From positions 3,312,501 to 3,376,500 of the forward strand of contig JAXDDX010000033.1 in NCBI GenBank assembly GCA_034670405.1: a stretch of DNA of 64,000 nucleotides, read 5' to 3'. The position numbers and the translations under genes are program-made. The notes beneath the pieces are model-generated. The model was not told the origin of the DNA, searched no databases, and was given only the letters and a program-made list of their open reading frames with translations. Below, in pieces: positions 44,206-55,900 of the stretch (positions within the stretch are counted from its first letter, which is position 1; each line of letters starts with the position of its first letter). Source of the DNA: Hoplostethus atlanticus (lineage: Eukaryota > Chordata > Actinopteri > Trachichthyiformes > Trachichthyidae).

Positions 44206-45420
44206 TGTGCAGGTTTTGGTGTTTTGGTGCAACCTCAACGCTGAAGCGCAACCCGGCTCGCTCTCTCTCACACACTGGAATGTGTACTTCAAGATGTGAC
44301 TGGGCAACGAAAGGGCAAAAACGCCGCGCACTCTCCGGGGTGGGGGGGGGGGGAGCGGGCTTCCAAGAATAATTCGGAGGAGATGGTTGGATTTCACTCA
44401 GGAGGAGTTGAAAGGGGAGAGCGGGGGTCAGAGGTCGCCGCAGGATGAATGATCAATTAAAGGGGAATTACAAGCGTTACACTTATTTGCAAACAATGTA
44501 AGAGTCCGTAGATTGGATCTGGCTGCCGGGGGGGAATGCCGTCCCCGTGCAAAAACTCACTCTGAGTAATGGATACGAACGAGGCCGAGGTTCACAAAGG
44601 GACAACAGATACGGGAGACGGGCGGCGGAGGGGATAAAAAGCCACATTTTTAATTGAACGTTGAGTCCGACCCCTTTCAATCAGGCCGCAGATGACTTAT
44701 GATCCCGAGTGTTGAATAGTTTCGTTTTGCACGTTTAAATTGCTTCCATTGTCGTGTGTCCTCACTCCGCTCAATGCCTGCCTCTCCAGCCTATCGAGTT
44801 AAATATTAATTGTGCGCCTCAGGAGGATCGCCTGTCGGGCTGAAATCAAACACTACAGCTACTCCCTTTGGTGACAACAAAAAAAAAAGGTTACCTTTTT
44901 TTTTTTCCAGAGGGGCCTATTGTTTTCCTCCCGAATCGTTTTAACTTCGCCGTGTGAGCAGCGTTATGTGTGTGGGATGAAATGATAAGAAGGTTTTTTG
45001 TTCCCCGGGGCAGAATTTGAGACTCGAATTTGAAAAACAAATCGCGACATTGTTGTGTGAGAGGAGACTGAGGAGGTCTGAGGGGCTTCCTGTGTCCCTT
45101 CTGACGCCTCTGGATTGGAAAGAGTCAAGTTAAGTCAAACTTTACATTTCACACAAAATTACAGAAAGTACAGAAAATACACATTTCTAACATAGATAAC
45201 CCCCAGAAAACGCACATGCCCATGCATACCCGACAACAGAGACTCTGCAGGATGTTTTACTTTCTGCTTCTGACTTCATTTATTTCACTCTCGGTGTTTG
45301 CTCAGAGGAGGTTGTTTTTAGCCCGTGTGGGAGACTGCAGGGTCAAGGAGGTGGAGGAGTTTGTGATATCACTGGGATGAAATGTGACTAATGAACCTAT
45401 ACGCTCCTCGGAGATGCCTG

Positions 45421-45424
<4 letters not shown>
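44206..45424. other. Unique non-coding sequence
   Basis: A G run at 44342-44353. An A8-GGT-T-ACC-T8 near-palindrome at 44881-44903. The stretch 44640-44850 is repeat-free with TTAAATATTAATTG (about 44799-44812). No gene. Confidence 0.35.

Positions 45425-45452
<28 letters not shown>
45425..45452. repeat. (AC)14 microsatellite
   Basis: Uninterrupted AC dinucleotides. Confidence 0.97.
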
Positions 45453-45534
45453 TCATGTAGAAAGCGTCTTCAAACTGCTTACTGTCAACTGCTGTAAAAA
45501 AAATGGTATAATTAGCACAAAATTGACAGGTATA

Positions 45535-45565
45535 TCTACTCTACTCTACTCTACTCTACTCTACT
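45535..45565. repeat. (CTACT)6 pentanucleotide repeat
   Basis: About six CTACT units directly upstream of the reversed SINE tail. The array sits where a retroposon 3' tail would end, so it may have grown from it. Confidence 0.92.
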
Positions 45566-45593
45566 ATCACTACATCACATCGTAGTGATGCTA

Positions 45594-45780
45594 GTTGATT
45601 TATTGATCCCTGTAGGATAACTCTCTGTTCTCTTGCCCCCCCTTCACACAGAGGTCAGAGGTCAGCTACAAAGCAGCAGCCCTGGAGCTGGTAGGGATTC
45701 AGTGTCTGGCTCAAGGACACTTCAGCAGGCCGGATGCTTCACCGGCGTGGAGCGCTTGAATCCTGGTCAGCCTCCCTATA
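45594..45780 (-). mobile_element. SINE/LINE-type retroposon, reversed
   Basis: Read on the minus strand: a tRNA-like B box area (CCAGGATTCAAGCGC, near 45754-45768), GAAGTGTCCTTGAGCCAGAC (about 45705-45724), then GACCTCTGACCTCTG and a tail CCTACAGGGATCAATAAATC (about 45597-45616). The order matches the fish SINE layout with the 'CCTTGAGCAAGACAC' body and a 'GGGGATCAATAAA' LINE-type tail. Divergent from the copy at 556-740. Confidence 0.65.
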
Positions 45781-46795
45781 TTGAGTATAATTGTCTGTTT
45801 GTTTCATAGGTGACTGGATGGAGTTGTTGAGGCCGACCCTGGTGTCAGTAGCGTGTTCACCGACTCACCGACTCATGTGGAGTGCCGAGACACTTCACAT
45901 GTACGGGCTGACACTTAACACAGCCGTGCAGCAGGTTAGCTTCCTTGAGTACAAGGTGGCAAGGTGATGAAACGGATGAAGGCAGATCAGGCGGATAACG
46001 GAGAACGACTTCTCGGCGATGAGACGTTTGACGCGGCACACAGAAGACGTCTTTGTTTGTCTCTCTCTCTGAATTCGATCCGTTTTAATTTCAGGTTGCA
46101 GGAAATAAAGCGACGGCGCTGTAACCTCACACCTCCTCACCTTGCGCTTTCCAATAAGGGCCAAGCTGCGTGCCACTGATTTGAAACAACAAACAATAGC
46201 TGATATTAGTGAAAACAGCTAACAGGGGTTGAGAAATCAGTTCGGCGCACACTGGGAGTCGCCGTGAGCCGGTCGGGTCCAATTTCGTTCACTGCTGCGG
46301 ACCCGAGCGCTCAGACTTGTTAATTGGCCGTCCCGTGTAAATTACAGGGGGAATTACAGTGTAAGCACAGCCTACCGCGCAACCCCTCTTTTCATAAACC
46401 GAAAACAAAGACATCTCAGTTTTTAAACGCTTCGCCGAGCGCTGACGTGAACGAAATACTTCAAATGTTGATACAAGCGGTTTGCCGTTATTTTGAGAAG
46501 TCTCGCAGATTTCCCCCAACGGTGCAGATTGGATACACTCCGCTGTCACGCCGTGCTTATTTTAGCATCATTTAGTGTTTACCTTGAGAAAGACAATTAG
46601 CATTGATTTGTAATTTTAACTGCGGGGGGTGTTGGTTTAGAAATTCACATTTAATGAGGTATCTCTCTCTCCCACTGCGCTGGAGTACTGTAAAACAAAA
46701 CTGTATTATTCTAGTTTGAATGGAGGGATTTCAGAAGAAGCATGGAGATATCCTTCTGAATCCTTGTTTGGTGTATGCTGTGATGCAATGTATAG
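45781..46795. other. Unique non-coding sequence
   Basis: No repeat or gene recognised. Overlapping frames 45895-46179 on both strands without domains. Confidence 0.4.
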
Positions 46796-46846
46796 TGTGT
46801 TTGGTGTGTGTGTTTGTGTTTGTGTCTGTGTTTGTGTATGTGTATG
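46796..46846. repeat. GT-rich imperfect simple repeat
   Basis: GTGTGTTTGTGTTTGTGTCTGTGT-type sequence, interrupted. Confidence 0.85.
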
Positions 46847-46984
46847 GAGATGATGGTTTTTCTACTGTGTATTTTTACTGTTGTAGGGACTGCAGATGGA
46901 AATTAGCTTATTGCTAAATCTGGTGCAAAGCATCTTTTTGTTCTCATCTTACAATAACTAATGTTTTTTTTTGCACATGGTCCC

Positions 46985-47025
46985 TGTCAAAAATAAACTC
47001 AATAAACTCAAACTCAATAAACTGA
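46985..47025. repeat. Short AATAAACTCA tandem repeat
   Basis: Three to four imperfect copies of AATAAACTCA. Confidence 0.8.
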
Positions 47026-47464
47026 AATCAAGAGTTTGACATGTGTAAGCAGGTATGGGGGGGGGGGGTGGATCTGCAGGTCTGGAGGGGACAGGGAGAC
47101 AGGGAGAAGGATGGGTAAAATCACTGCACAGGAGATCAAGGGTATCGGGTGAGAAACACCAACGTGCCCCATCGGTGCAAACTGAGATTTTCATGTTTCC
47201 TGTGGCCCGGACATGCACACACTCCCCCCCCCCCCTTTCCAGCCACGCTCAATCACAGACGGAGACTTGAGAAAGCAAGACAGAAAGCCAGTGGACCGCG
47301 AACAACACTGAAGTTTTCTCAATCCTCCACCGAGAGGCTCAGGTTCAGGCTGTTGGTATGCCCTGCCCGTCCCCGGGATGTCCAGACGGACGTCCGATTC
47401 TGACACGCCGCCTTCACCGTTTCATCCCCTGAATGTACAAACCACCTGACACCCAGTGAAACAA
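47026..47464. other. Unique non-coding sequence with G and C runs
   Basis: A G run at 47057-47067 and a C run at 47225-47235. No gene. Confidence 0.4.
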
Positions 47465-47482
47465 CACACACACACACACACA
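47465..47482. repeat. (AC)9 microsatellite
   Basis: Short uninterrupted AC run. Confidence 0.93.
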
Positions 47483-47595
47483 GTTTGGATGATAGGTGAG
47501 CCCGTAATCACTCACACTGATGATGCGCACAGTCAATAAATCAGATTGGCTAATCTCTAACTCAATCAGCATCCAATCAATATAATCCTCCGGTG

Positions 47596-47599
<4 letters not shown>

Positions 47600-47641
<42 letters not shown>
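47600..47641. repeat. (CT)21 microsatellite
   Basis: Uninterrupted CT dinucleotides. RERERE and SLSLSL frames across it on the two strands are artefacts. Confidence 0.97.
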
Positions 47642-47642
<1 letters not shown>

Positions 47643-48763
47643 GACTGACACACCATACTCTCTGCCTGCGTTCACAATGCAGATGCTCAATGCCAAATTG
47701 CTGTTCATATCTGATTTTTTTCTCTCTCTCTTCATATCTATTCCAGGACGTAACCCGTATCCAACACCGATACGAACTGACAGCAATCTCAATGAGACGG
47801 AGCTTTGCACAAAGTAACAAAAACAAAAGACATCACATCCATTTTTTACGCCCACACTTGGATTGAGCCGTCTCCCCAAATAGCATTCAAGTTGAATATT
47901 TGTCTTTCTTTCCATTGTTTTGTGTCGCAATTGTCTCCGCTGAATGACGCACAATTCCGATTTGAGCGCTCAAAGTCGCATGTAGGTCGCACGCCCGGGG
48001 ATCTCATCTTGTACAACGTGGTCCAGATCAAAAATGAAACAATGCGCCTCCGTGCAGCTTTTTTCCGCTTGTTCACACTGATAAGAAAACATCAGATCTG
48101 TGTCATATTTGAAGGGGGGGAAAAAATCTCAATTAGGACAGGAGTTGGGCCGCGGTGTGAACGCAGCCTCCCTTCGCTTCCCCTCTCTCGCTGACATCTC
48201 TCTCTGCTGCTGCATGCTAGGCCCTGCAGAGGTGACCTGCTGCCACGCTACACAGTGTTGTGTTGGTGGGGAAGGGGGGTTCAGTGCCGGGGGCAGCTCT
48301 CTGACAAACAGAACAGATGCCTTACACTAACAAACAGCCCGCTGGGGCTCAAGCAGCCTCCCCGTCGATCCTTCCACCGCTACAAGAAACAGGAAGTACT
48401 GAGACTTGCATCTGGTGTGGCAGGAGACTCCACGCCCTGATACCGAACTACAACAGCTGAAATGCAAAAGTGCCCCGAAGCGTTACGTGGTTGTATTTGT
48501 CTGTGGTAAGCTGCTGCCTCTGTCACCTGCGGGTTTTGAGCTGCGCTTCATATGATTATGTTTTCGGTTACGGGCGGCTTATATTTATCTGCACAAAGGG
48601 TCTATTGTCACAAGCTTATCCAGACATTAAAGTTAAGCTGTTTATGCACTGTGGGGCTGCGGTGGCTGCAATCGCCGCTGACTAGCAGAAAAGTGTTGGC
48701 GAGGTTGTTATTTGTTTATCTGTTTTAAACTCGTGGCACTCGTGTCCGGAGTTCTTCGGGTCA
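47642..48763. other. Unique non-coding sequence
   Basis: No repeat family recognised. The 129-codon frame at 47805-48194 and the 125-codon minus-strand frame at 47577-47954 overlap and have no domain. Confidence 0.4.
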
Positions 48764-48787
48764 CCGCCGCCGCCGCCGCCGCCGCCA
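48764..48787. repeat. (CCG)8 triplet repeat
   Basis: Eight CCG triplets. Isolated in otherwise moderate-GC DNA. Confidence 0.95.
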
Positions 48788-48935
48788 CGCCATCATCACC
48801 AGAAGAGCACAAAGATCTGAAGACCTCGACTTGGTTCCACGGCAGAACTGTTTTTTCGTCGGCGTGCGGAGATTGTTTGTTTCCTTAATTGTTGGGCTGA
48901 ACTCAACTTCAAACAAGGACACCCACCCACTCAGC
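48788..48935. other. Unique short stretch
   Basis: Nothing recognised. Confidence 0.4.
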
Positions 48936-48961
48936 CACACACACACACACACACACACACA
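48936..48961. repeat. (CA)13 microsatellite
   Basis: Uninterrupted CA run, followed by looser CACA words to 49027. Confidence 0.96.
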
Positions 48962-49099
48962 CTATGCAACACACAACCCAAAAATACATACAGTATAGGC
49001 ACATTTACTTGCATGCACACACACACAGGCAACACAAACCACAAACACATCTCATCCTTGGGAATTGTGGGTTCGTCCAGAGTGCACGGGAGCGCCTCG

Positions 49100-49300
49100 G
49101 GCTTTGAAATAAGACACAAACAGACATTTAATTAATCCATCATGAATTTTTCAAAGTTACACCCTTTTTAAAGCAGGATTATTATTATTTAGCATCTCCA
49201 GTTATGGATAAATTATGAAAAGAAACAGGCGCAGCTTGCATGCATTTTAATTAATCTCCGACTGCAGGGGGAAATAGAAATGACTTTTCATCTGCTGCCA
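49100..49300. other. Candidate enhancer-like block (TAAT-rich)
   Basis: Holds ATTTAATTAATCC (about 49125-49137), ATTATTATTATTTAG, ATAAATTATG and TTGCATGCATTTTAATTAATC (about 49236-49256), an octamer/homeodomain-type combination. This density resembles vertebrate conserved non-coding elements, but no conservation data are available here. Confidence 0.25.
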
Positions 49301-50612
49301 AGCGGTCTACCACCTACAGCAGCGGAGTGTCGTCTGCATTGATGAGCGCCGCCATTGCCAACACTGCGGCCCACATAGAGGTTTTTGAAATGCGACATGC
49401 AGCATGGCAGTTAAGTCTCTAAGTAATGATCTTTGGGCTGGCTTGCGGGTTTCTCGTTAGACAGTACACACACCAGAAGAAGAAGAAGCGTGGCGGCTGA
49501 TGACGAATGGGTCTTGTCTCGGAGGAACCTGCTGCTGTGTCCAGATGTGTTCCCTCTGTCAGTCCGTCCATTGAACACTTCCTCAGTATGTGTCCGTCAC
49601 ACCTCCAGTTTGATTTCTTTGGTGCGAAGCATTGTGGAGAAGTTCACTTTGTTGCGTTTTTGTATTTGGTTCATTTAGATTCACACGGCCCAATTACTAG
49701 CGAACCAGGGATCGGGAACAAAAGTCACGTAGACTCACAAGTGGCTCGTTAATTGGAGTTTTTTCCCCCTCCAGCCTGTCATCCTGCCAGGTGAGAGATT
49801 TTGGCAGCAGGGGGTCAAAACAAATCCAATTCCAGCCCCTTTAGCTATACATGATGGAGTCGTCTGGGCTCTGCTATTGTCTTCATACCGGTTAAGAACA
49901 CATGAAGAAATAGTTGAATATGAGTCCGGACTGCCGTTAGTTACGTTAGGCTTTCCAAGCATGAGGAATTGCTGGCCATCGGATGTCAACATCTGTCTCC
50001 TTAAATCTATAAAGTTGGTTCGGATTACATCCTCACTCCTAATGAAGCACTTGGTAGAGACTCGCATTTTCCATTTGCCACACGAATTTGAGTGGCATTG
50101 TCCTCGCCTGGCCAAACAAACTAAATGAGTTTGAATAAACCGCTGGAAACATGCTTGGTGTGAACGCGCCCCCAACAGTCTTATCAAAAGACAACCAAAT
50201 ACAATTCGGTGCAGACTCGTTTACACGGTTCAGCTGTCAACATGCTCACAAGTCAGCATTACGACAACCTAATCAAACACCATGGGAACAGCATGAGCCT
50301 GGGAGACATCTGCAGACGTATTGAGGGTGGGACCGAGCAAAGCTTTTCCATCCTCTACGTTCTGTTTCTAATAAGTCATCAAGTGCCGTCCTGCAGGCCT
50401 TCTGAGATGCTAAGCTCTTGCTCAAACATGATCCTCGCCATGTTGGTGATTTGCAGGACAATTGGCCCACTAGGGATGTGAAAAGGTCAGGCTGAGGTGC
50501 TTGTCCTGTCCCCTACTTAAAAGCCGATATACAAGCAACCTAATCTCCCTCAGACCAAGCTTCGGGCCAACCAGCTGGGTATGGGAAAGTCTGCTGCTTC
50601 ACTTTGTTTCAT
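49301..50612. other. Unique non-coding sequence
   Basis: Overlapping frames on both strands (for example 49735-50187 minus, 49877-50128 plus) without domains. No repeats. Confidence 0.4.
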
Positions 50613-50654
50613 CACACACACACACACACACACACACTGATACACACACACACA
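50613..50654. repeat. (CA)n microsatellite, interrupted
   Basis: A CA run (50613-50637), a CTGATA interruption, then CACACACACA. Confidence 0.95.
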
Positions 50655-51468
50655 AGCCTAAACCACCTAAATGGTCTGGGTTGTGTTCCATTAGGTTGCG
50701 CTCTAAACCTCAAAATGATCGTCGTAGTCTTTGAACCTGCAGTTTGCTTGGTTTTCGTGCCATCAGTCTCCAGGCATCAAAGTGAGTCACGCAAACGACA
50801 CTGATGGCTTTCGCTCACACATGAGAGACACCTGCGAATCAATCCTGATCATTTTCATTTCCTGGTCTAACGTAGACAGTGATGCTGTGGCTTCACAAGC
50901 ATAATCAATAGACCCTCTAACTATATTGCACGGTCCTAACGTCATGAGGACAAATTGTAATTGGGCTCTAATTCACCAGCTCACTTCAGAGAGCCCTGGG
51001 TCATGTAATTGAGTCGGCCATGGATAGGCAAGGAGCAGGACAGTCTAGTTCTCCACCATTCAGCTGGAAAGCCAATTGGAACTTCATATGCAATTAAAAT
51101 TAAAGTAAGAATAAAATGTGTTTGATATTTTTTTAATCATAACAGAGGAATGGAATTGAATCACATTAAATCGGCATTCATAATAATTAAAAAGAAAATG
51201 ATGCTTCTATAATCCTACATTGAAACATATATATTTTTTAATTTAACTACACCAAAGTACAAACCAGCCCATTGACACCACGTAACTCCATGAAGTTGTT
51301 AGTGGGGTCAGCTGCAGCAACTACAATACCTGTGAATCTATGTTTTCATATCAACCCAATTCATTTGCACTGCAGCTATCAGTAGTATTACGTAGTGTAC
51401 TGGCTCAGGGTGTGTTTTAACATTAAATCCCTATATGTTGAATGGATGTGGATGATGTTGTGAGTACA
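50655..51468. other. Unique AT-rich non-coding sequence
   Basis: Nothing recognised on either strand. Confidence 0.4.
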
Positions 51469-51486
51469 TAATAATAATAATAATAA
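51469..51486. repeat. (ATA)6 short triplet repeat
   Basis: Six ATA triplets. Confidence 0.85.
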
Positions 51487-51850
51487 CAACTTTAATTTAA
51501 GGAACTTAACAATAGAAAAGAGAAGAACTAGATAAAGTGAGAAAAATAACAACTAGGCTAAAAGGTAGGAAGACAATAACACAAACAAAGAAAAAAAGTT
51601 CATGTCATGCACCTTTACCCACTGAGCCTAGAGAACGCCCCAGTATTAGAGACAGTGTTTTGAATTAGAGGTCCAGTGCAGAATGGTGAGGGTGCCAATT
51701 TACAGATTGACACTTTGCACTTTGCCAGAATGGATAGAAAATTAGTATTGATGTCAAACCAGGATGCTGACAACTCTACGCACACGGCCTGTTGGGTTAT
51801 CACCGATGTTATAACTCAGAACTCTGGCATTTTAGTCTATCTTTATCTTT
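51487..51850. other. Unique AT-rich non-coding sequence
   Basis: Nothing recognised on either strand; A-rich around 51500-51600. Confidence 0.4.
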
Positions 51851-52010
51851 GGTTTAGTTGAACCTCAGGGGGCGGAGCCAAAGGACCACAGATTTTTGGA
51901 GCGCAAATTAAATAACTGGCCAAAAATAAATGGCTTATTTTACTTATTGTTCATTCACTCATATCCATGCCATTCATGATCTTGGAAGGTCAGCTAGGCT
52001 AACTAGCTCG
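51851..52010 (+). mobile_element. Decayed, rearranged copy of transposon M3
   Basis: GTTGAACCTCAGGGGGCGGAGCCAAAGGACCAC (51857-51890) matches the left arm of M3 (about 10200-10233), followed by ACTGGCCAAAAATAAATGG and TTCATTCACTCAT in the same order as 10290-10350. Then 51986-52007 is identical over 22 bp to the reverse complement of 10470-10491. The copy is thus partial, with its inner segment in the opposite orientation to M3 at 10 kb. Confidence 0.7.
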
Positions 52011-52204
52011 CCGCGCTGGAACGCACATTGTAATGGTGACCTTACGACCTTAACGAGACGTGGCATCAAACTCCCTCCAGCTACAAGGTGTAGTCTGGTT
52101 GTGAGGATGCAAACAGCTCAGGGCCTGATAGTGAGAACAGCACATTTTTTTAAACCGGGGAAGTTTGACTGAGCATGTCTGCTGTTTTTCACCATTCTTC
52201 ACAT

Positions 52205-52302
52205 TCACACCTGGTAGCTGCTTGACTGGTGGCTGAGGATTCGAACCGTCGACTGTCTGATTACAGGCCCACTTCTCTAACATCCAGGTTACCATCGCCC
52301 CA
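52205..52302 (-). mobile_element. tRNA-derived SINE head, reversed
   Basis: On the minus strand it reads GGGGCGATGGTAACCTGGATG (about 52280-52300), then GTGGGCCTGTAATCAGACAG and CGACGGTTCGAATCCTCAGCC, whose GGTTCGAATCC (52238-52248) is a perfect pol III B box. Only the head and a short body remain. It could be mistaken for a tRNA gene, but the A box is poor and no cloverleaf with a usual anticodon arm is evident. Confidence 0.6.
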
Positions 52303-54659
52303 CTTCAAGTGCACTGGGTATCTTTCTGTTCAGGCGGTCACAGAAAAATAGGCTTTTGTTTACCATGCTGGCCCTATATATGGATACTAGAGACTAGATT
52401 GTACTACTTTAGTTTCCCTTCAGTGATGTGGAGAAAACTAGAAGAAGAACTATTTTGAGCTCAAACTATCTGTGGTTTTAAGTTAAAAGAAAGTGTGGAA
52501 ATATAAAGAAAATATGATGTATTAATTCTGAACACCATTGCAGGACATTGTGTGGCAAATAACACACGACTAGGGTCGACTAGACTGAACTGCATGTATA
52601 GGGAAGCAGAGAGAAGAGAAAAGACTCGACCGCAAGTGATGTAGTGTGGAGAGCTGAGAGAAAACATTCATATGATTTCTATCCCACGGACGTCGCGCCC
52701 GACTATTCAGAGGAGCTCTCTCTCCGCAACGACATAATTCACTCCTCATATGTTTTTTATGGATTGCCATAACTCTGATACGGATACCGACTATTTTGAC
52801 AGTGTATTTTGTTCCTCCGAGCAACAGAAGGAACACATTCGCTGCTATTTCAGCCCTAGCGTGCTTCCACAGCACTTCCTGTGTGGGAGGGCACCTGCAG
52901 GGCTACAGATGAGATTGCTGATATAGTGTTCCGGTCGTCCCCAACCTTGATGGGCCCGGGCACCACCCTGCGAGCCACCAGAGGCCCCCCTGTCTTCTTT
53001 CCTTTGCCCATAAATTTTGAACGGTTGCAAGGGATTATGGGTTCATTTGGCCGGCCGTTTAGCCCCGCGAAAGCCACCGCCGGCCTTTGACTGGGGGGGT
53101 CGCCTCCAAAACATGAGCCCCGCTGCACAGGGTCTGCATGCTAAACTTGAGCCCGGGCCCCCCCCCTCTCTCCGTGACAGTCCCTGCCCCGGCGCTTGAC
53201 GTGGTGTCAGCCCAGGTGCCGCGGTGGCTCAGCTCCTCTCGGCGCTCCAGACAGGCCAGATCCAGGCTCTGACAGCCTCAGTCTGTGGGGAGAGGCTGAG
53301 TCCAGACGCGGCGCTGACCCCTCTGCCCTCCTGTATGTTGTTTACCTTCAGGTGTTGGCACCTCCTGGAAGAGAGAGGAGGAGGGGGGGGGGGAAACAGC
53401 CATGTCTGCTCCTACCGCTCCCAGACAGGACTCAGAAACTGACAACGCCGGGAACTCAGAACACCTCAGCCAAACCTTATGGGCCCTGTGGGGCTGCCAA
53501 GAACTGACTGGAGCTTGACCACGGCTTAAGCAGGTTCTTCGGGCCAAATAGACCCAGATTCATCTTTTACCTTGACAAGAGAAAGAACAATTTCATTACC
53601 TTTTTTGGTGCAATGCTGCCATGTGCCTTGCAATTACGTGTCCGCTTTGCAAAACCAATTGACGCAATGCATTTTTTATATAAAGTATATAATGTTTATG
53701 AATGGCTTTCGTGAAGGCCATGCAACACTTTTCATCCATTCGGCATCAACTGAAACTTCAATTAAAGCAAAAGAAAAGAAAATAACCAATGTGAGAGTCA
53801 GAGTATACCGATGACTAACAGCCTTTGATGGCAGGACTAAATTGGTACCTTGTTCCACCACGGTTCGGTGTGAATGGTTTATTTTTCATTAGTTTGATTC
53901 GATATCATTTTCTGCATTTTGTTCAACAATGTGACCAAATGAGGATTTGAAAAGCACAATGTGGATTTAAATACACTTGGCCTTTCAAATTGGAGGTTAA
54001 AAAGAACGGACAGCAATTACAGGAGATCCGGTTTTTCCTGGGCGGTTTACTGGTGAGCGTCGGCGCGTGAGTAATTATGGAGAGTTATTCAACGGGAGCG
54101 TGATTATGCAGTCTCTTTTAAATGACGGACAAATCTGTCGCATTATGTTCATTGTTTTGCAAATGCGGTTGATGATTCTGTTATCTGTCTCTGGCTCTGC
54201 AACACCTGTTCCCTATAATGGAAACAAACTTTGACATGGATTTTGACTGTGGCAATCAACGTAATCATGAATGCCTTTCGACCCCAGGAAATATCACAGG
54301 TGATCCTCTGAATGGGCTTTTTCTCAAATACATAACCAGAACAATGATCTTATTTTGAATTCATCTTGGTGAGAAACTTGGTAAGAGACTGTTGTAATAT
54401 TTTTGGATTTTTTTCATCTCATCGTTTGCGTAGTATATTTAGAAATACATGCCTTCATTTATGTTCTGCTCAAAGACACTCACAGTCCTGTCAACAGTAT
54501 TCTCATTTACAGCAGTATTACAGAAATAACCAGAAATCTGTTTTGATTCTCCTCTGAAATACTGGGGGTGAAACCTGTATGGCAAGGTGTTAATGTGTAG
54601 AAGAACCTGAGAGAATACTGTAACTGTAGTTACCCACATCCTGTACCGCCATGTACAGT
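52303..54659. other. Unique non-coding sequence
   Basis: About 2.3 kb. GC rises from 52870 to 53530, with C or G runs at 53159-53166 and 53385-53394. Open frames there are discussed under rejected items. From 53570 it is AT-rich and featureless. Confidence 0.4.
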
Positions 54660-54940
54660 TAGTAGTAGTGGTTTTATGTGTATTATTATTAGTAGTAGTA
54701 TTACATTTGTATTAGAAGTAGTCGTGGTAGAGGTAGCAGTAGTAATTATAGTAGTTGTAGTAATAGTAATAGTAGTAGTAGTAATAGTAGTAGTAGTAGT
54801 AGTAGTAATAATAGTAGTAGTAATAGTAGTAGTAGTAGAAGTAGTAATAGTAGTAGTAGTAATAATAAAAGTAGTAGTAGTAGTTGTAATAGTAATAGTA
54901 GTAGTAATAGTAATAGTAGTAGTAATAGTAGTAGTAGTAA

Positions 54941-54972
<32 letters not shown>

Positions 54973-55294
54973 ATAGTAATAGTAGTAGTAGTAGTAATAG
55001 TAGTAGTAGTAGTAATAATAGTAGTAGTACTAGTAGTAGTAGTAATAGTAGTAGTAGTAGTAGTAATAGTAGTAGTAATAGTAGTAGTAGTACTAGTAGT
55101 AGTAGTAATAGTAATAGTAGTAGTACTAGTAGTAGTAGTAGAAGTAGTAATAGTAGTAGTAGTAATAGTAGTAGTAGTAGTACTAGTAGTAGTAGTAGTA
55201 ATAATAGTAGTAGTAATAGTAGTAGTAGTAGAAGTAGTAATAGTAGTAGTAGTAATAATAAAAGTAGTAGTAGTAGTTGTAATAGTAGTAGTAA

Positions 55295-55326
<32 letters not shown>

Positions 55327-55504
55327 ATAGTAGTAGTAATAGTAGTAGTAGTACTAGTAGTAGTAGTAATAGTAATAGTAGTAGTACTAGTAATAGTAGT
55401 AGTAGTAGTAGTAATAGTAATAGTAGTAGTAATAGTAGTAGTAGTAGTAGTAGAAGTAGTACTAGTAGTAGTAGTAATAGTAGTAGTAGTAGTAGTAATA
55501 GTAA

Positions 55505-55536
<32 letters not shown>

Positions 55537-55840
55537 CTAGTAGTAGTAGTAATAGTAGTAGTAATAGTAGTAATAGTACTAGTAATAGTAATAGTAGAAG
55601 TAGTACTAGTAGTAGTAGTAATAGTAGTAGTAGTAATAGTAATAGTAATAGTACTAGTAGTAGTAGTATTACTAGTAGTAGTAGTAGTAGTAATAGTAGT
55701 AGTAGTAGTAGTAGTAGAAGTAGTACTAGTAGTAGTAGTAATAGTAGTAGTAATAGTAGTAATAGTAATAGTAGTAGTAATAGTAATAGTAGTAGTACTA
55801 GTAGTAGTAGTATTACTAGTAGTAGTAGTAATAGTAATAG
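54660..55840. repeat. 1.18 kb TAG/TAA triplet array with internal duplication
   Basis: Nearly every triplet is TAG or TAA, with rare TAC, AAG, TTG or GTG variants that keep the 3 bp phase. A marked block (AATAATAAAAG...AGTTGTAAT) occurs at 54861-54889 and again at 55254-55282; identity runs for at least 93 bp (54801-54893 against 55194-55286), an offset of 393 bp or 131 triplets. The array grew at least partly by copying blocks and not only by single-triplet slippage. It creates frames of 406 and 411 codons on opposite strands (V/I-rich on plus, T/I-rich on minus), which are not genes. Confidence 0.97.
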
Positions 55841-55900
55841 CTGTGGAATTTGTTTCTCCCTCCAAAAGAAATGTCTTAACTATGTCAAAACCCTAACAGA

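Noticed and set aside
52205..52302. Possible tRNA gene on the minus strand
   Set aside because: The B box is perfect, but the A box is poor, no clear cloverleaf is seen and SINE-like sequence follows, so it is a SINE head.
53224..53442. Frame with LLSALQTGQIQALTASVCGERL in a GC-rich block
   Set aside because: Looks protein-like for about 30 residues but runs into a G homopolymer; no domain, no clear ATG start and no supported splice context.
54630..55896. Two open frames over 400 codons on opposite strands
   Set aside because: Both lie in the TAG/TAA triplet array; the predicted proteins are only V/I or T/I/S runs and arise because the 3 bp phase keeps stops in one frame.
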